A stretch of 27,349 nt of DNA from Saccoglossus kowalevskii (taxonomy: Eukaryota > Hemichordata > Enteropneusta > Harrimaniidae): positions 129,369-156,717 of the forward strand of contig NW_003158728.1 of assembly GCF_000003605.2 (NCBI RefSeq). The letters are read 5' to 3'. Numbering within the stretch: the stretch's first letter is position 1; every line of letters begins with the position of its first letter. Position numbers and translations under genes: made by a program. Positions 1-10,993 of the stretch are shown here, piece by piece. The notes beneath the pieces were generated by a model. That model was not told where the DNA came from. It saw only the letters and a list, made by a program, of their open reading frames with translations, and did no database searches.

Positions 1-1605
1 AAAACTCACAACATTGAATGCTTTGATCGATTGCTTTTAAACTGTTTACATATAGCACATATTTATTTATAATACGGTAGAAAATTCTGTTGTCGAGAGA
101 TTAATACTCGAGTTTGAGGTTATGTATACAGCATAGTTCATGATCCATTACAGAAGGACATGCATCTGACTGTTGCTATGGTGTTATAGTTACTACGCAG
201 ATGTTAAACATCCAGAGCACATGGGTTGCTAGGGTAAAAACATCTCAACAAAAGACATTCTGTCATGTCGAAATGTCATGAGAGCATGAAAAACTAAAGC
301 CAGACAATTTGACTAGAATATTAATGTAATACAGATACAATACTCACAAAATGTATATGACCATGCCATCTACCCATCACTCACCATTAGTCTATGCAAT
401 CGTACAGACGAGTGAGATGATGTTGCTAGGCTAACCCTTTATGCAGTCTGAGAGAAATTAATAAGTACTAGGTAATGCAAGAATAATCCATATACAATTC
501 ATAGTTATTTTTACTTGGTACTGCTATAGGGTAGTACAGGTATAATTTTTTATAATAAATATATACAGTTTGAAAAAGGTTTCAGTAAACAATAAACTGA
601 AAATCATATTAAAACATCTAGCGACTGACGTAAAGTACCCTATTCAAATGCAGCAATTTTAATTTTGCTGCAATGGAAATCAACGTCTTTTCTGAGATTG
701 ACACAATATGACTCAATATGCGTAATTATGTTTTACTCACTATTGCGGGCGACGACATAATAGAGTTACGTGAAGTGAAAGCATATGTTCTATTGCATTG
801 TACTTTGATAGAACAGTATGTGTGAACTAACCGACACAAAGAAGTTATTACTGGTTTATTGCATTCTTTATTAGGATTGCAGTGTAGCAGTACTCTCGCC
901 ACAGCCAAATTGTTATGGGAAACGTGCTCGAGAATTCCAATTCCATAGGTTAATTGGTGTTACAGACGACAACGATCAGAAGTGACAGTCTATCCTTGTT
1001 GGAATGAACAACGTTCTCTTATTGAAAATAACATGTCACTTTCGTTAAGTTCTATGTGTTTGGTCACGATGGGGATCGTTTTAACGCATGACCAACTTGA
1101 AACCTGCTGCCAACAAAAAATGAATTATCCACTCATCGCTAGCTGATGCCATTTTTTCTCCAGAGGCTTTCAGCAAGCAATGTTTTTCTCAATTTCAAAA
1201 CAAGGGGTAAATTTAAATGATCACAGATAAATAAGAACATAAAAGCCAGGGCATTTTTAAAGTTCATTGTCTTTTTGAAGAATTTCAAATTTCATTATCA
1301 GTAATTATAAATTTTAATTGAACAAAAAATAAAAATAAATAAAATAATCCATTATAATACAGTCATCCTAATCACGTGGAAATAAAATATGGTTTTTTTA
1401 CACACCTGAGTAATTTTGTCCAACTTTTATCTACTTTTCACATTTTAACTATAAAAAGTAAATTACCAACATTTTTCAATTAAACCCCGAGTAAAATCAC
1501 CGAAAAAGAACTACAAGCACTAATGACATTCCAATCATATGTCAAACTAAAATTGAACCACGCTTACCAACAGTACTGAAATGAATAATGCAATAAACGT
1601 CTTAC
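1..1605. other. AT-rich non-coding stretch
   Basis: I see no supported gene here. The stretch is AT-rich with frequent stops on both strands. The only longer open frame is on the plus strand from 949 to 1146, stop to stop, 65 codons. It follows a possible acceptor (TAG at 946-948) and sits in a locally CpG-richer patch. It has no recognisable motif and no clear donor, so I do not call it a gene. Confidence 0.5.
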
Positions 1606-1690
1606 CTGTAGATCATCCATCGGTAAAACCGAAATGAAAAGTGTGAGAACAAAATTCCCACCACCAGGTATTCTAATCAGCCCGAAAATA
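1606..1690 (-). CDS. possible internal exon, hydrophobic peptide
   Basis: The minus strand reads a TTTATTCAG acceptor just right of 1690. It is followed by an 85-base open frame and a CAG|GTAAG donor (cttac at 1601-1605). The 28-residue peptide begins IFGLIRIPGGGNF, is largely hydrophobic, and ends PMDDLQ; it could be part of a transmembrane segment. It starts in phase 2 and ends in phase 0. A weaker candidate exon at 2218-2265 would join it in phase. Its owner is unknown: it could be a 3' exon of gene A or part of another gene running off the left edge. It may also be a chance match of splice signals in AT-rich DNA. Confidence 0.3.
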
Positions 1691-2217
1691 CTGAATAAAC
1701 ATCTTATCAGTTGACTGCATCTACATGTTATTATATTAGCATTATTACTTTAAAAAGACTTATTGCAAATTTAACAGTTAACCAGACAAGCCTGCCTGAC
1801 ACGACTGTTAGAACCTAATGAAATGGTAAATGCAGTGTGCATTAATGGATGTATTTTTAGCCTGTGATTACTGTTCATCTTCAACAACACATTACGTAAG
1901 AATACTTGATTTCTGTAGGATGTAAATGGCTCTTGAGTTGACACGACACTGCTTTTAAGCTGAACAAGTCAGTTTAAATTAATTAATGGACTGTTATGGT
2001 AACTTTGATCAATGTTTGCTGAGATTTTGATTAATGACTCCATTTATTTCTGTTTCACCAGCTTTATACGGAAGTAACGGAAGTTAGCCTTATATATTTC
2101 AAGTAGACATGTTTTTAGTTATTACAATTTTATAAGATTACTTTAATCTCACAATTTATAGCAATGTATAAATGTTTGAATTGCATGCATGTGCAACAAA
2201 TATAATACCATAGTTAC

Positions 2218-2265
2218 CTTTCATATTTATTTTTATCAGAATCTCCAACAGAGACACGTAAAAGC
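2218..2265 (-). CDS. weak candidate exon upstream of 1606-1690
   Basis: This is a 48-base open segment on the minus strand, with acceptor AATACAAG and donor GAAAG|GTAAC. It encodes about 15 residues, including RVSVGDSDKNKYE. It ends with two bases of a codon, and the exon at 1690-1606 begins with the one base needed to complete it as serine. Phase agreement has a one in three chance by luck. The acceptor lacks a strong pyrimidine tract. I keep it only because it pairs with the next candidate. Confidence 0.18.
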
Positions 2266-3226
2266 CTTGTATTCAAAAATCACCTGCTAAAAGACTCCAC
2301 GGTAAATAAATAGGAAAAAACGACGACAGCAGATGTGTTAACAATAATTTGCTGATGCAATTGCAACTAAAAATCACCCTGAATTATATATGAACGTGTT
2401 GATAAAGATGCAATAATTAAAATCAGATAATTAGAAGTTGGATACAAAGCTGATAACAAGTGAAGATGATTTTTTGACAACCAACTGTGGTATTTTAAAA
2501 TGTCTGTGGACATCAAAAAAGAGTTCACAACAGACTTGTATAGATAATTCAATGTAATACAAACATGAACAATTTATGTGAGTAATGAAATACCACCAGA
2601 AAACTTAAGCACAATCTGGAGCCCAAATCAAAATGGCCACCAAAGTAGTAAGCTATCCAAAACTCATGTTACCATGGAAATGAGCTTGAGAATTTTAATT
2701 TTCATTTTGTTGTATATTTCCTCAGCAAATAGATCATGTGCCTTTATTTTGCTAGTAGCATACCACCTTAACAGTTCAAATTGAATTGAAATCTGATTTT
2801 CGGGGGGTGACAGAGATCATTGATCCCATGAATTTGATTGACAGCTTTAACGATAAGGTGGATTTAATGGATCAAAACATCCACATATGGAATGAAAACG
2901 ATGTGCTCTATCCATTTTAAAAAGTAATGATATTGATTAAATATCACTCAATGGTGACAATATTATTGAATCTAAAAATAGCCAGCAATATGAAAACGTA
3001 TCGAGTAAATGACAAAATATTAGTTTTCGGTCTCAGTGACAGATTCACAATAAATATGTCTCTACAAATAAAGTGTTACAGGTTTTTAAAAGACTACTTA
3101 TTAATGACAATTTATTTTTGATGACATAGTAGAAGTAATTATTTATCTGATTAAAACTTTATTGTATGTTCAGATTATTTCACAGCTAAGGAAGCTGTAT
3201 GAAACACCTCAGAATAGAGCAGAATC

Positions 3227-3232
3227 TTTATT
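3227..3232 (-). promoter_or_regulatory. AATAAA polyadenylation signal (minus)
   Basis: A canonical AATAAA on the minus strand (reads tttatt on the plus strand) lies 137 bases downstream of the stop of the candidate terminal exon at 3369-3561. Its meaning depends on that exon being real, because the hexamer is common in AT-rich DNA. Confidence 0.3.
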
Positions 3233-3368
3233 GCAATCGTATCCCATATTTGAGGTTTTGATGAAAAGTACAATAAAGTAATAATTTCTGAAGACAAAAA
3301 ATACCAGTAACAATACAGAAAAAAAAAATTTAACAAGAAGTTCAGATTTCTAAACAAAGAAAAACAGG

Positions 3369-3561
3369 CTAATTTGTATTTTCTGAAGCAGCTGGTTTAA
3401 TCATTTTACTTTTAAATGAATTTTCTAGTATATTAAAATAATTATATATGTGATTCGCCACATCATTTATAATGTTTTCATCTTTATTGTTTAAAATAAT
3501 AAAATCATCAGTGAATTCAGAGTCTGGGAGCGAATAGGACTGCTTATGCTCATGTCCCCCT
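3369..3561 (-). CDS. candidate terminal exon, unknown protein
   Basis: The minus strand has a good acceptor (CTATTCCTCCCTTTATAG, ending at 3562). It is followed by 63 open codons and a TAG stop at 3371-3369. The peptide is hydrophilic and Asn/Glu/Lys-rich. It contains EHKQSYSLPDSEFTDD near its start and ends MIKPAASENTN. An AATAAA signal lies 137 bases past the stop (TTTATT on the plus strand at 3227-3232), as expected for a last exon. It could be the 3' end of gene A, but it starts in phase 2 while the last supported gene A exon ends in phase 0, so at least one exon would be missing between them. The frame also stays open upstream to 3617. AT-rich DNA favours such Asn/Lys/Ile-rich frames, so chance is a real alternative. 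Confidence 0.33.
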
Positions 3562-3795
3562 CTATAAAGGGAGGAATAGTAATCATATGATGTGAATGCT
3601 ACGTAGGACATACACATGTCATGTTTTCATTCAAAAAATAAATTATGTATTACTGACAATACATTTTTTTCGCTTGCAATTTAATTTTGCTCCAGGGATA
3701 ATTGAGTGAATGTAAAATCCTGTGAAAATACTTGTTTTTATTGGTTTGTATGTCATTCGACAAAATGTCTTAACCTAATTTTTAGTTTTCAGTGA

Positions 3796-3941
3796 AAAAT
3801 CTATATAATGGTACAAAGCAACAGAGGGGATGCGGCTTCTATTAGAGCATCTACACATATGAGAAATGGTGAATTTTTGGGTCTCAATTGTTCACAAAAA
3901 ATGGGTGCAGCTATTGAGATGCGGCTTCTAATATAGATTTT
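3796..3941. repeat. inverted-repeat element with duplicated GATGCGGCTTCTA
   Basis: The ends form a perfect 11-base inverted repeat: AAAATCTATAT at 3796-3806 and ATATAGATTTT at 3931-3941. Inside, GATGCGGCTTCTA occurs twice in direct orientation, at 3829-3841 and 3918-3930. The element is followed by TTACGGTATAT. This looks like a short non-autonomous element or a decayed copy of one. Confidence 0.5.
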
Positions 3942-4082
3942 ACGGTATATTTACTCTATGTGCTTATATATATATATAACACTATGATATGAAACAACTT
4001 ATTTACCATTTTAGTAGTGCATGCGCTTACACAAGATAGAGGTGAGTCTATGTTCAAAATAGTTATATTAGAATGATCCAGC

Positions 4083-4152
4083 ATACAATAAATACAATTT
4101 GGGTTTTCTATGCTTTTCTACTGGATGCACCACTAATAGAGCAAATACAGTA
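4083..4152. repeat. short interspersed repeat, copy 1
   Basis: This segment begins ATACAATAAAT and ends TAGAGCAAATACAGTA. The same order of motifs occurs at 11597-11650 (ATACAATAAAT ... TAGAGCAAATACGGTA), with a shorter middle. Together they mark a dispersed repeat family of unknown type. Confidence 0.4.
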
Positions 4153-6809
4153 CATTGTATTGATAATAATCTCCAATAATAGACATGAAAATGAAATGTA
4201 AATAACTAATAAAAATGGTGTTACAGTATATGGAAGATGTGTAAACAACTCTCTGATTTAGCCTAGCAACAAGTACATGCCTAAACTTGTTTCTGGGTTA
4301 TATGGACTATAATTACACTGTTATTAACTTGTCAGTACAAGTATTGTGGTCATTGTTATAACACTATGAATTCAAGCAATATTTTTTCCATATTATTTGT
4401 GAATTAGTCTGTTAAGTTATGTCTTTGACATTCACTAGCATAGAAGGTCCTGGTTACAAATCAGTACGTCCAGCTGTGAATACCACTGGTAAGAAATTTG
4501 ATCTAAACTTAATTATCAGTGAAAAAAGTCATTGCAGAAGAACAACTAGTGGGTATTCTTGGTATTCCAAATACACTCGGGTAAATAAAATGAATTTGAT
4601 GATAAAGGTAACCACAACCTTACTCAATGAGTTTGTTTTATGCAAATGAGGTCATGGGATCGTGGGCTGTACTATCAACTTCATTTGGTTCCTAAGATGC
4701 CCATATACTAGCCTATGATACAACTAAAATCATTATGATCAAGGGACACCAGGTGATAACCTTGTATAGTATACCCGCAGGTATACATGTAGGACCTCTC
4801 TGTAAATTTGGAACCCAACAATTTTGACCATAATGCACTAATTATAGAAAAAACATTTAGGAGAAACTATTTTGCAATTTCAGCCAATACTAATTAATAA
4901 TTGAGTCAACAGTCGTGCTTGTTAATTAAATCATCAAGAACATGGGAACACTTGAAATTGTTAAATCTCCAAGGCTGTACCACATATTAGTGCTAGCTAG
5001 CCAGCCACCTCCTCCCCAGCAATGGCAAAAAGGCTCTTTAAAAATGCAGTTATTTACAAACTCGTAAATTATAGCAATAAATGGTGATAAAGCTCCATAA
5101 TGCATGAAATATTAATCATATTGCTCACATTGCAATCACACGCAGATCAGAAACAGTGACTAATGGCTTGAAATCCGGTTTACAAATTTCCCATTTGGTA
5201 TATCTGGTCACTAATAACTATGAATTAATATTAATAATTGCTTTCATTTTGTATCTTGTATGGGCAAGCACTGAAATATTAAAGTATATAAATATAAGCA
5301 GAATTATTGTGATTAATTGTGAGTAGCATTAATGTTATTGCACTGTTGATGTGCATTAAGATTGTGAAATATATACTGTGTTTAACCCCTGAAATTTCAA
5401 TGAATTAAGAACATAAAGTCTGAAAATTGTGTTTCATCTCGTCAATACAATATGCACATTAAGGAGGTTCAGATCAAATTTATAATTTCATTATTTAAAA
5501 TAGGTTCGTGCCATTTCAATTGAAAAATTGGGTCACCAGACAAACAAGGGTTTGAAATCTGAAATGTCAGTATTTTATTTTTTTATTTTATTTCTTCATG
5601 TTTCAATTTAATTTAGTATGTGGACAGGGGAGAATGTCATATATATCATAACTAATATGAGAACTAATATTGGTAGAATTATAATTGTTAATTTAATGAA
5701 AATCAGCATGAAAATTGTTTCCTATTATATTTGAGTAGTTATCTCCCACAATGCATTGCAAATATGGTCAAGTTACCTGCTCAATTCTAGTAGATGAAAA
5801 CTGGAATTCAGGAAAAAATCTCTCTTAATGCAATAAAATGGATTTTATTGAAGAGACTGGTTACAACACAACACAAATCAATTAAATATTGATTTTCTAG
5901 CGTTAATAGGTGCGCCAACTAATCACCCAAAGCTAACATTGCACAATATTAGTTACAGAACAAATATTATTGCATCAGCCCCATTCAGGTGAAGGTTCAC
6001 CCACCACACACGAATCTTTAAAATCAATAAGCATCAATTCAGAAATCAATTCTGTGAATTTGAGCCAAATTTTAAATTTATCTCTCTGCAGTATACATGT
6101 ATGTACATGCAGTGGGACAGAGATTAAAAGAGAACAGGAACAGGAACAGTTCACTGCTGGGGAAAATGACAGTTTTGTGAAAATATTAGATTAATATACA
6201 ATACAAGCACCACACCATGTTGATCAGAAAGCATTTAAGTTTGTGTAAATAATTTATTTTGATTTTTCAAAAATTCAGTCAATGTACAATATGAGATTTA
6301 ACCAGAACCAGAAATCTGTAGGTGGCTTCTCTTTTAGAATTGCAAGGGCACTAATTTTTTACTCAAAAAATTTTGAAAATGATTTCGTCTAATTGAAACT
6401 TAACATTTAGGGGGCACCGAGGCCGTCAGGTATCAAGGCCATTCCCTTCATAAACTAAATTATTCTCAAGCCCTGCGTGACTAGATTTAATTTTAGTGTA
6501 TTTGACATTACAGAGATATTCACTAAGTTTTTTTTTTTAAATTCACTGGTTTGTGAAGGAAATAATACAATACATTCTATTGTTAATATAGCATACCCAC
6601 TGAGTTTCAAATTCGCTGCGTTAATTTTGTTGACAGTGAAATAAGAGAAAATAAAACCAAGCAAATAATTAGCCCTGTGCAGTATTTTGTTTCTTACTGT
6701 TAAAATGACATTTAAAACAATGTTTATATGATTACTAGCATATAATATGCACTAGAGTAATATCTTCAAAAGTATGAGTGAATGGATTAAATAAGTCACT
6801 GACTACAGT
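4153..6809. other. AT-rich stretch without a supported gene
   Basis: I see no supported gene. A plus-strand frame from 4419 (75 codons) has a possible donor (ACTG|GTAAGA near 4490) but no recognisable content. The minus strand at 5800-5777 carries a good acceptor (TTTTTTCCTGAATTCCAG) and donor (GAGCAG|GTAACT) around only 24 open bases. That is too little to call. The rest is AT-rich with runs of A or T. Confidence 0.45.
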
Positions 6810-7010
6810 CTAGCTACCACACCTGCATACAAGAAATGCCACATGTCTTTCGATAATGCATCGACTGACAGTGTTTGTTTGTTTACTAATTTGATCGCCA
6901 ATTCTAGTCGCTCTAAATTGGTTGTATGCCGAACGTGCTGTAGCTGTTACTCCGCCTGTTGAACGGTAAAACTTTCGTCTCAGACCGTAATTAGTGGGCT
7001 TCTCGCTCCA
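6810..7010 (-). CDS. possible exon, 66-codon open frame
   Basis: The minus strand is open for 66 codons after a CAG at 7013-7011 and ends at TAG 6812-6810. There is no ATG near its start, so if real it is a spliced exon. The peptide begins WSEKPTNYGLRRKFYRSTGG, is basic early on and ends in a Cys-containing tail. The patch is richer in CpG than its surroundings. A splice in phase 0 would be compatible with the end of the gene A microexon. The acceptor is weak because it lacks a pyrimidine tract. I recognise no domain; a transposon remnant is equally possible. Confidence 0.25.
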   Translation of the reverse strand, partial: WSEKPTNYGLRRKFYRSTGGVTATARSAYNQFRATRIGDQISKQTNTVSRCIIERHVAFLVCRCGS

Positions 7011-8112
7011 CTGACTTCACTATAGACATAATCTTTACACAGGCTTTGAAGGAATGGCCAAGACACTATACAGAACTCAAACGTGTGATGCACTTAACTT
7101 TAATAGGGACCATCTCACAATTTTACATAACTACATTGTAGCAAAGGCCCCTGCCCAACCAAATTTATTTCTTATCCCACATAAGGCAATGTTCTATCAC
7201 ATATTACCGGTAACTTAAAGTTGCACCAACAAACAATACATGTACAACGCTTAATACTGTTTTTAATTTAACTTTCTGTACATAAAGTACATTTTTTTTA
7301 TATTTGAAAATGAACTTTAATAATTTCCTATTGGCTATAAGTCGTGATTAAACATGTTGTAAAAGTATTGAAAACGCATGCAACTTTATTTTGTTTAAGT
7401 TTAATTCTTTGAAAAGAAAATTATGAAAATTGTGAAAAGCAGCAAAAGTTGACTTTGATGTTCAAATGTTTACGTACATGTACAATAAATTGCCTCAGTC
7501 ATTGTGCAAATAAATTTAGAATTGATCTATCATTGCAGGTGGGACTAAGAACAACTGGTATAACAAAGAAATAAGAGATGGGTATTGACATATCGAGACA
7601 ACATGTTTGATCAAGTGTCATATCATGGTCAGACATTAGTTTGGGTGATTAATTATTATTATTGATTCTTTGAAGAGGGGGAGAGCTGCTCATATGTTTC
7701 ATTAACATCATTCACTGTGCCTACAGATATCGGACAATCGGGTACTCTATAAACAAGCTAAGTGACGCTATCTCTAACACACATTCCTTGGGTATTAATC
7801 AGATTTCATCGATTGATTCTTAATGTACTATGATTTACCAGTTGCAGTGTATGCAAACTTTGTACTGTACCTTTGTCGACAAGCTAATAAATCAAACATG
7901 TGGTGTTAGCTTTTCATGAATCTGTCACCGCTGTTGTCAAAATCACGCAGACGTATGCAATAGACCAATTTGCAGGTATCTGTGTTACGCGGTATGTCAT
8001 TAATTATCAGCCATTTTGTTCATAGTTGGTTGTTATGAAACAACTAAAATATTAAGTAACTATTTGACATAAACAAGTGTTTGCAGGTAAATTTATAGTA
8101 CAGTCAACTCAA
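7011..8112. other. AT-rich stretch, nothing supported
   Basis: No open frame of note and no clear splice-bounded segment was seen on either strand. ACATGTAC palindromes occur near 7240 and 7478. Confidence 0.5.
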
Positions 8113-8223
8113 ACCGTCAAATGTGCTGTTGATTTGTTCAAATTTGGTGAACATGAACAGTTGACGGTGTGTGACATAAACAAAGTTCAAACGAGTGTGC
8201 AATATATTGCGCACACTTGAAAC
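8113..8223. repeat. two adjacent hairpin-forming inverted repeats
   Basis: The first hairpin has outer arms ACCGTCAA (8113-8120) and TTGACGGT (8161-8168). Nested arms CTGTT/AACAG and GTTCA/TGAAC lie inside. The second hairpin spans about 8185-8223, with arms GTTCAA..AGTGTGCAATA and TATTGCGCACACTTGAA, differing by one mismatch and a two-base insertion. It has almost no loop. These may be a foldback element or a folded non-coding transcript. The sequence supports the base pairing but not a function. Confidence 0.5.
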
Positions 8224-9759
8224 TTGCAAATTGTCTATCCTTGTCACCCAACAAGATTGCTTTGTTGCCTTTCAAAACTACAAGTATAATAGCCCATATA
8301 TTAACCCCAAATTTGGCCTTTAAAATACTCTGAACTTCTAGCCCTGGAATAGGGTTTACATTTTCTTTTTGTGAGGCCTAAGAATACTGAAGTTCAAGTC
8401 CTGTACATGTATCATTTAATCATCTAAATCTAGTTTATATATATATCAGAGATTTCTCAAGAGCAAAAGTAGAGTTTTATGATTTTTGAAACAAGTTTTA
8501 TAATTGAAAAGTTGAAGTTAGTATACAATTCTCAAGAAGACCCTAACTTTTGATATTCTCCATACAATGGGTGGTTCTTTCCTTTACTGCCTCAAGTTAG
8601 GGATCAACTATACAATTTAAACAATGCTATTGTTAAATATATAATTGTTACCACCAATGTCAGCGACAACAATTAACACAACAATCGAGGTGGAAGACGA
8701 TACTGTTAAAGTTGAGATGAGTACTTTTCACTGCCTTAGCGTTTCAAGATCAATAACTTATTCTTTAGTTTAGCTTTTAAAATCTGTGTAGTGTGGATGT
8801 CATGGTATTGATATTGACAGTACATGTTCATTCAAAAGTTGGAATAGTTAAACATGACCATACAACCAAGCAAATTCAAGTTACCGTAACAACTAAAAAT
8901 CCAGTATCTAAAGATTGATCAAGTCCCAGACAACTTACAAGCAAAATACATTTTAAAAAGATGACCTCAGAACAAATGACTTTGTGTATTGACATACTAG
9001 AAGTATTCGTTCTTTGTTGATGCAGAAATAAACACAAAATCTATAGCAATGTGACAAACTCCTGTTTTTCAGTGACTCAACTAAATTCTATTGATCAAAT
9101 GACAAGGACATTCAGTGAATGAACACTGATATACAAGTCACTATGCAACTGTACTAAGATATCCCTTTCATAGAGCAGTGATACTGTTTATATTAGGTAA
9201 CCATAACACTGACCCCCAGGGGAGGTCTGCAAGGCCCATAGGGCAAATTACACTGATTTGACATGCAGATTAGAGTGAAAGACTGCCTCTAGGACTAGAT
9301 TGTACATGCATACATGTAACTATAGGATGCAATTTTACCTTCATTATTGGAGCCTTCCATGCAATGATGCCTTGTTCCTACTGAGGCATGTAAGGGTATA
9401 CTGTTACCGTAGTCAGAATGGCAATTTAAAATAATCTAACTGAATTTGTTGGGTAATATAATTTACCCGACACATTCACACTTACTCAAAATTAACTCAA
9501 GTACGTACATGCACTCTCACACCTTTGTAAATTAAAAAACAGGGTTATAAAAGTTTATAAATAAAAAAAAACAGTGAATTTGACTTTTGCATTGATTAAA
9601 GAGAATACCAGAGTTGCTGAAATCAAAAAACAATATTAATACTGGTGTTTTGGTGTAAGTGTAGGAGGATTCTGTTTGAATGGTACATAAAAAGTACATA
9701 AAAAACAGTGTTAAACAAAAACAATTGAATATTCACAGATAACAAATTTGAATATAACA
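8224..9759. other. AT-rich stretch, nothing supported
   Basis: No gene is called. A 38-codon plus frame begins with ATG near 8656. Its complement also looks splice-bounded, so neither can be preferred. On the minus strand at 9386-9345 a possible 39-42-base exon is flanked by CCTCAG/TAG and AAG|GTAAAA. It is too short and too weak to call. Confidence 0.45.
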
Positions 9760-9970
9760 TACTGTAAAATACTTTATTTTCACTTGGAATTTATTTTGCT
9801 ATTTTTGCTGAAAGGATGATTCTGTGAAAATAAAATCCAGCAAATATACTTTTTTTTTCTATATTTCACATTAAACTCATCAAAAATCAGTGAAAATAAA
9901 TTCCATGCAAAACACCCAAAAAGGCTTTTCAGCAAAAATTAATTCCAAGAAAATAAAGTATTCCACAGTA
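9760..9970. mobile_element. MITE-like element with long terminal inverted repeats
   Basis: The left end reads TACTGTAAAATACTTTATTT and then CACTTGGAATTTATTTTGCT. The right end, reverse-complemented, reads TACTGTGGAATACTTTATTT and then CTTGGAATTAATTTTTGCTG. The arms are about 45 bases with few differences and enclose roughly 120 AT-rich bases without an open frame. The outermost TA at both ends would fit a TA target-site duplication of the Tc1/mariner type, but this is inferred. A related partial copy lies at 27084-27160. Confidence 0.7.
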
Positions 9971-10969
9971 TAGTGGTTTCCTTGCAAGTACTAGTACTTG
10001 GCCCTGAATAAAGGACACGTTCTATCCACACACAAAAACGTACAAAATGTATATGATTCAATGTTTGAATGAACTCTGTAAAAAGTCACAGACATGTTCA
10101 TGCCATAATTCTGAATACCAAAATAGATGCCAGCCAGCACAAATAAATCAACTCAAAAAATGTATTTTTTATCGTCATATTTAAACACTTAACAGACACA
10201 GATCACTCTGTGTGCCCAATTAAAAAAACCTGAATTGAATGTCTGATTAAAAAAAAAAGCCGGCAGTTTTCAATCAGCATATATGCAGAATAAGGCACAT
10301 AATATACAATAAAATTCTTTGTATATGTGCCAGGTTTCAACCAAATTTGTCTAATGAATGACAAGGTACAGCAGGAATTATGCAGTTTTAGACCATATCA
10401 ACCATATTTGATCGGAACAAAACAAAACAAAATAAGTATGTATTCCTTTTTCTTGTTTTCTGCCAAATTTCAATCAAATCAATTAGTGTATACACAACAC
10501 GATACGAGATGCGATACAGATGGACGACAAAAACAAAGACAGACAAATCTTTAAAATTCAAAATTAATGTGTAGACAAATTTACTGTATAAACATGAAAC
10601 AGATAATATTAAATATGTTTTTGTTTTTTTTTAAATTAGCTATATCAGTAAAATAAGTAGCGTGGGTATTAGACATTACAGAAAGCTGGAATGACGCAAA
10701 TAAAATGTCAAACTATTTAACCTGCACTGACCCATTCCTGGAAGGAAGGGAGCATTGTTATACAAGTTTAATATTGAAAGCGATCTGAAAAAAACGTTAT
10801 TAATGTTATTCCTTATCATGGTAATGCACTAGAACAGACTGAGGCAGAAAAGTGAAACACTGCAAATGCACCACCACCAGAAACACTGAGCAGAGAACGT
10901 TTTACATTGCCAATTCCGGAAGCTTTAGCAAGTGGCTATTGCAAAATGCCAGCGTGTAGACTGACTTAC
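9971..10969. other. AT-rich stretch, nothing supported
   Basis: No supported gene. If the microexon at 10970-10993 is real, this is intron of gene A. The 75-codon plus frame at 10327-10554 has no recognisable content. Confidence 0.45.
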
Positions 10970-10993
10970 CATAGGGCCTTTCTGTGTACGAAC
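10970..10993 (-). CDS. gene A exon 3, 24-base microexon
   Basis: On the minus strand a long pyrimidine tract (TTTTGTCTCTCCTCTCTCAC) leads to an acceptor CTGAG. Then come 24 bases encoding VRTQKGPM and a consensus donor ATG|GTAAGT. Exon 2 of gene A ends in phase 0 and this exon is phase 0 at both ends, so it extends the same frame. If the donor were not used, the frame would run 15 more codons to a TAA. Length and splice signals fit a microexon, but a 24-base match cannot be proven by eye. An unrelated 73-codon open frame crosses the same bases on the plus strand (10856-11077). Confidence 0.45.

Noticed and set aside
420-440. X-box-like sequence GTTGCTAGGCTAAC
   Set aside because: It is isolated, has an imperfect right half and no gene start nearby; similar partial matches occur near 170 and 4260.
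949-1146. 65-codon plus-strand frame with several cysteines
   Set aside because: Acceptor context is only fair, there is no donor or partner exon, and no family is recognised.
5777-5800. 24-base minus-strand segment with good acceptor and donor
   Set aside because: Eight codons without any corroboration; such pairs occur by chance in long introns.
8656-8772. Short ATG frame on plus and a splice-bounded frame on minus over the same bases
   Set aside because: The strands contradict each other and both segments are under 40 codons.
9345-9386. Possible 39-42-base exon on the minus strand
   Set aside because: The first acceptor places a stop codon in frame; the alternative acceptor and the donor are weak.
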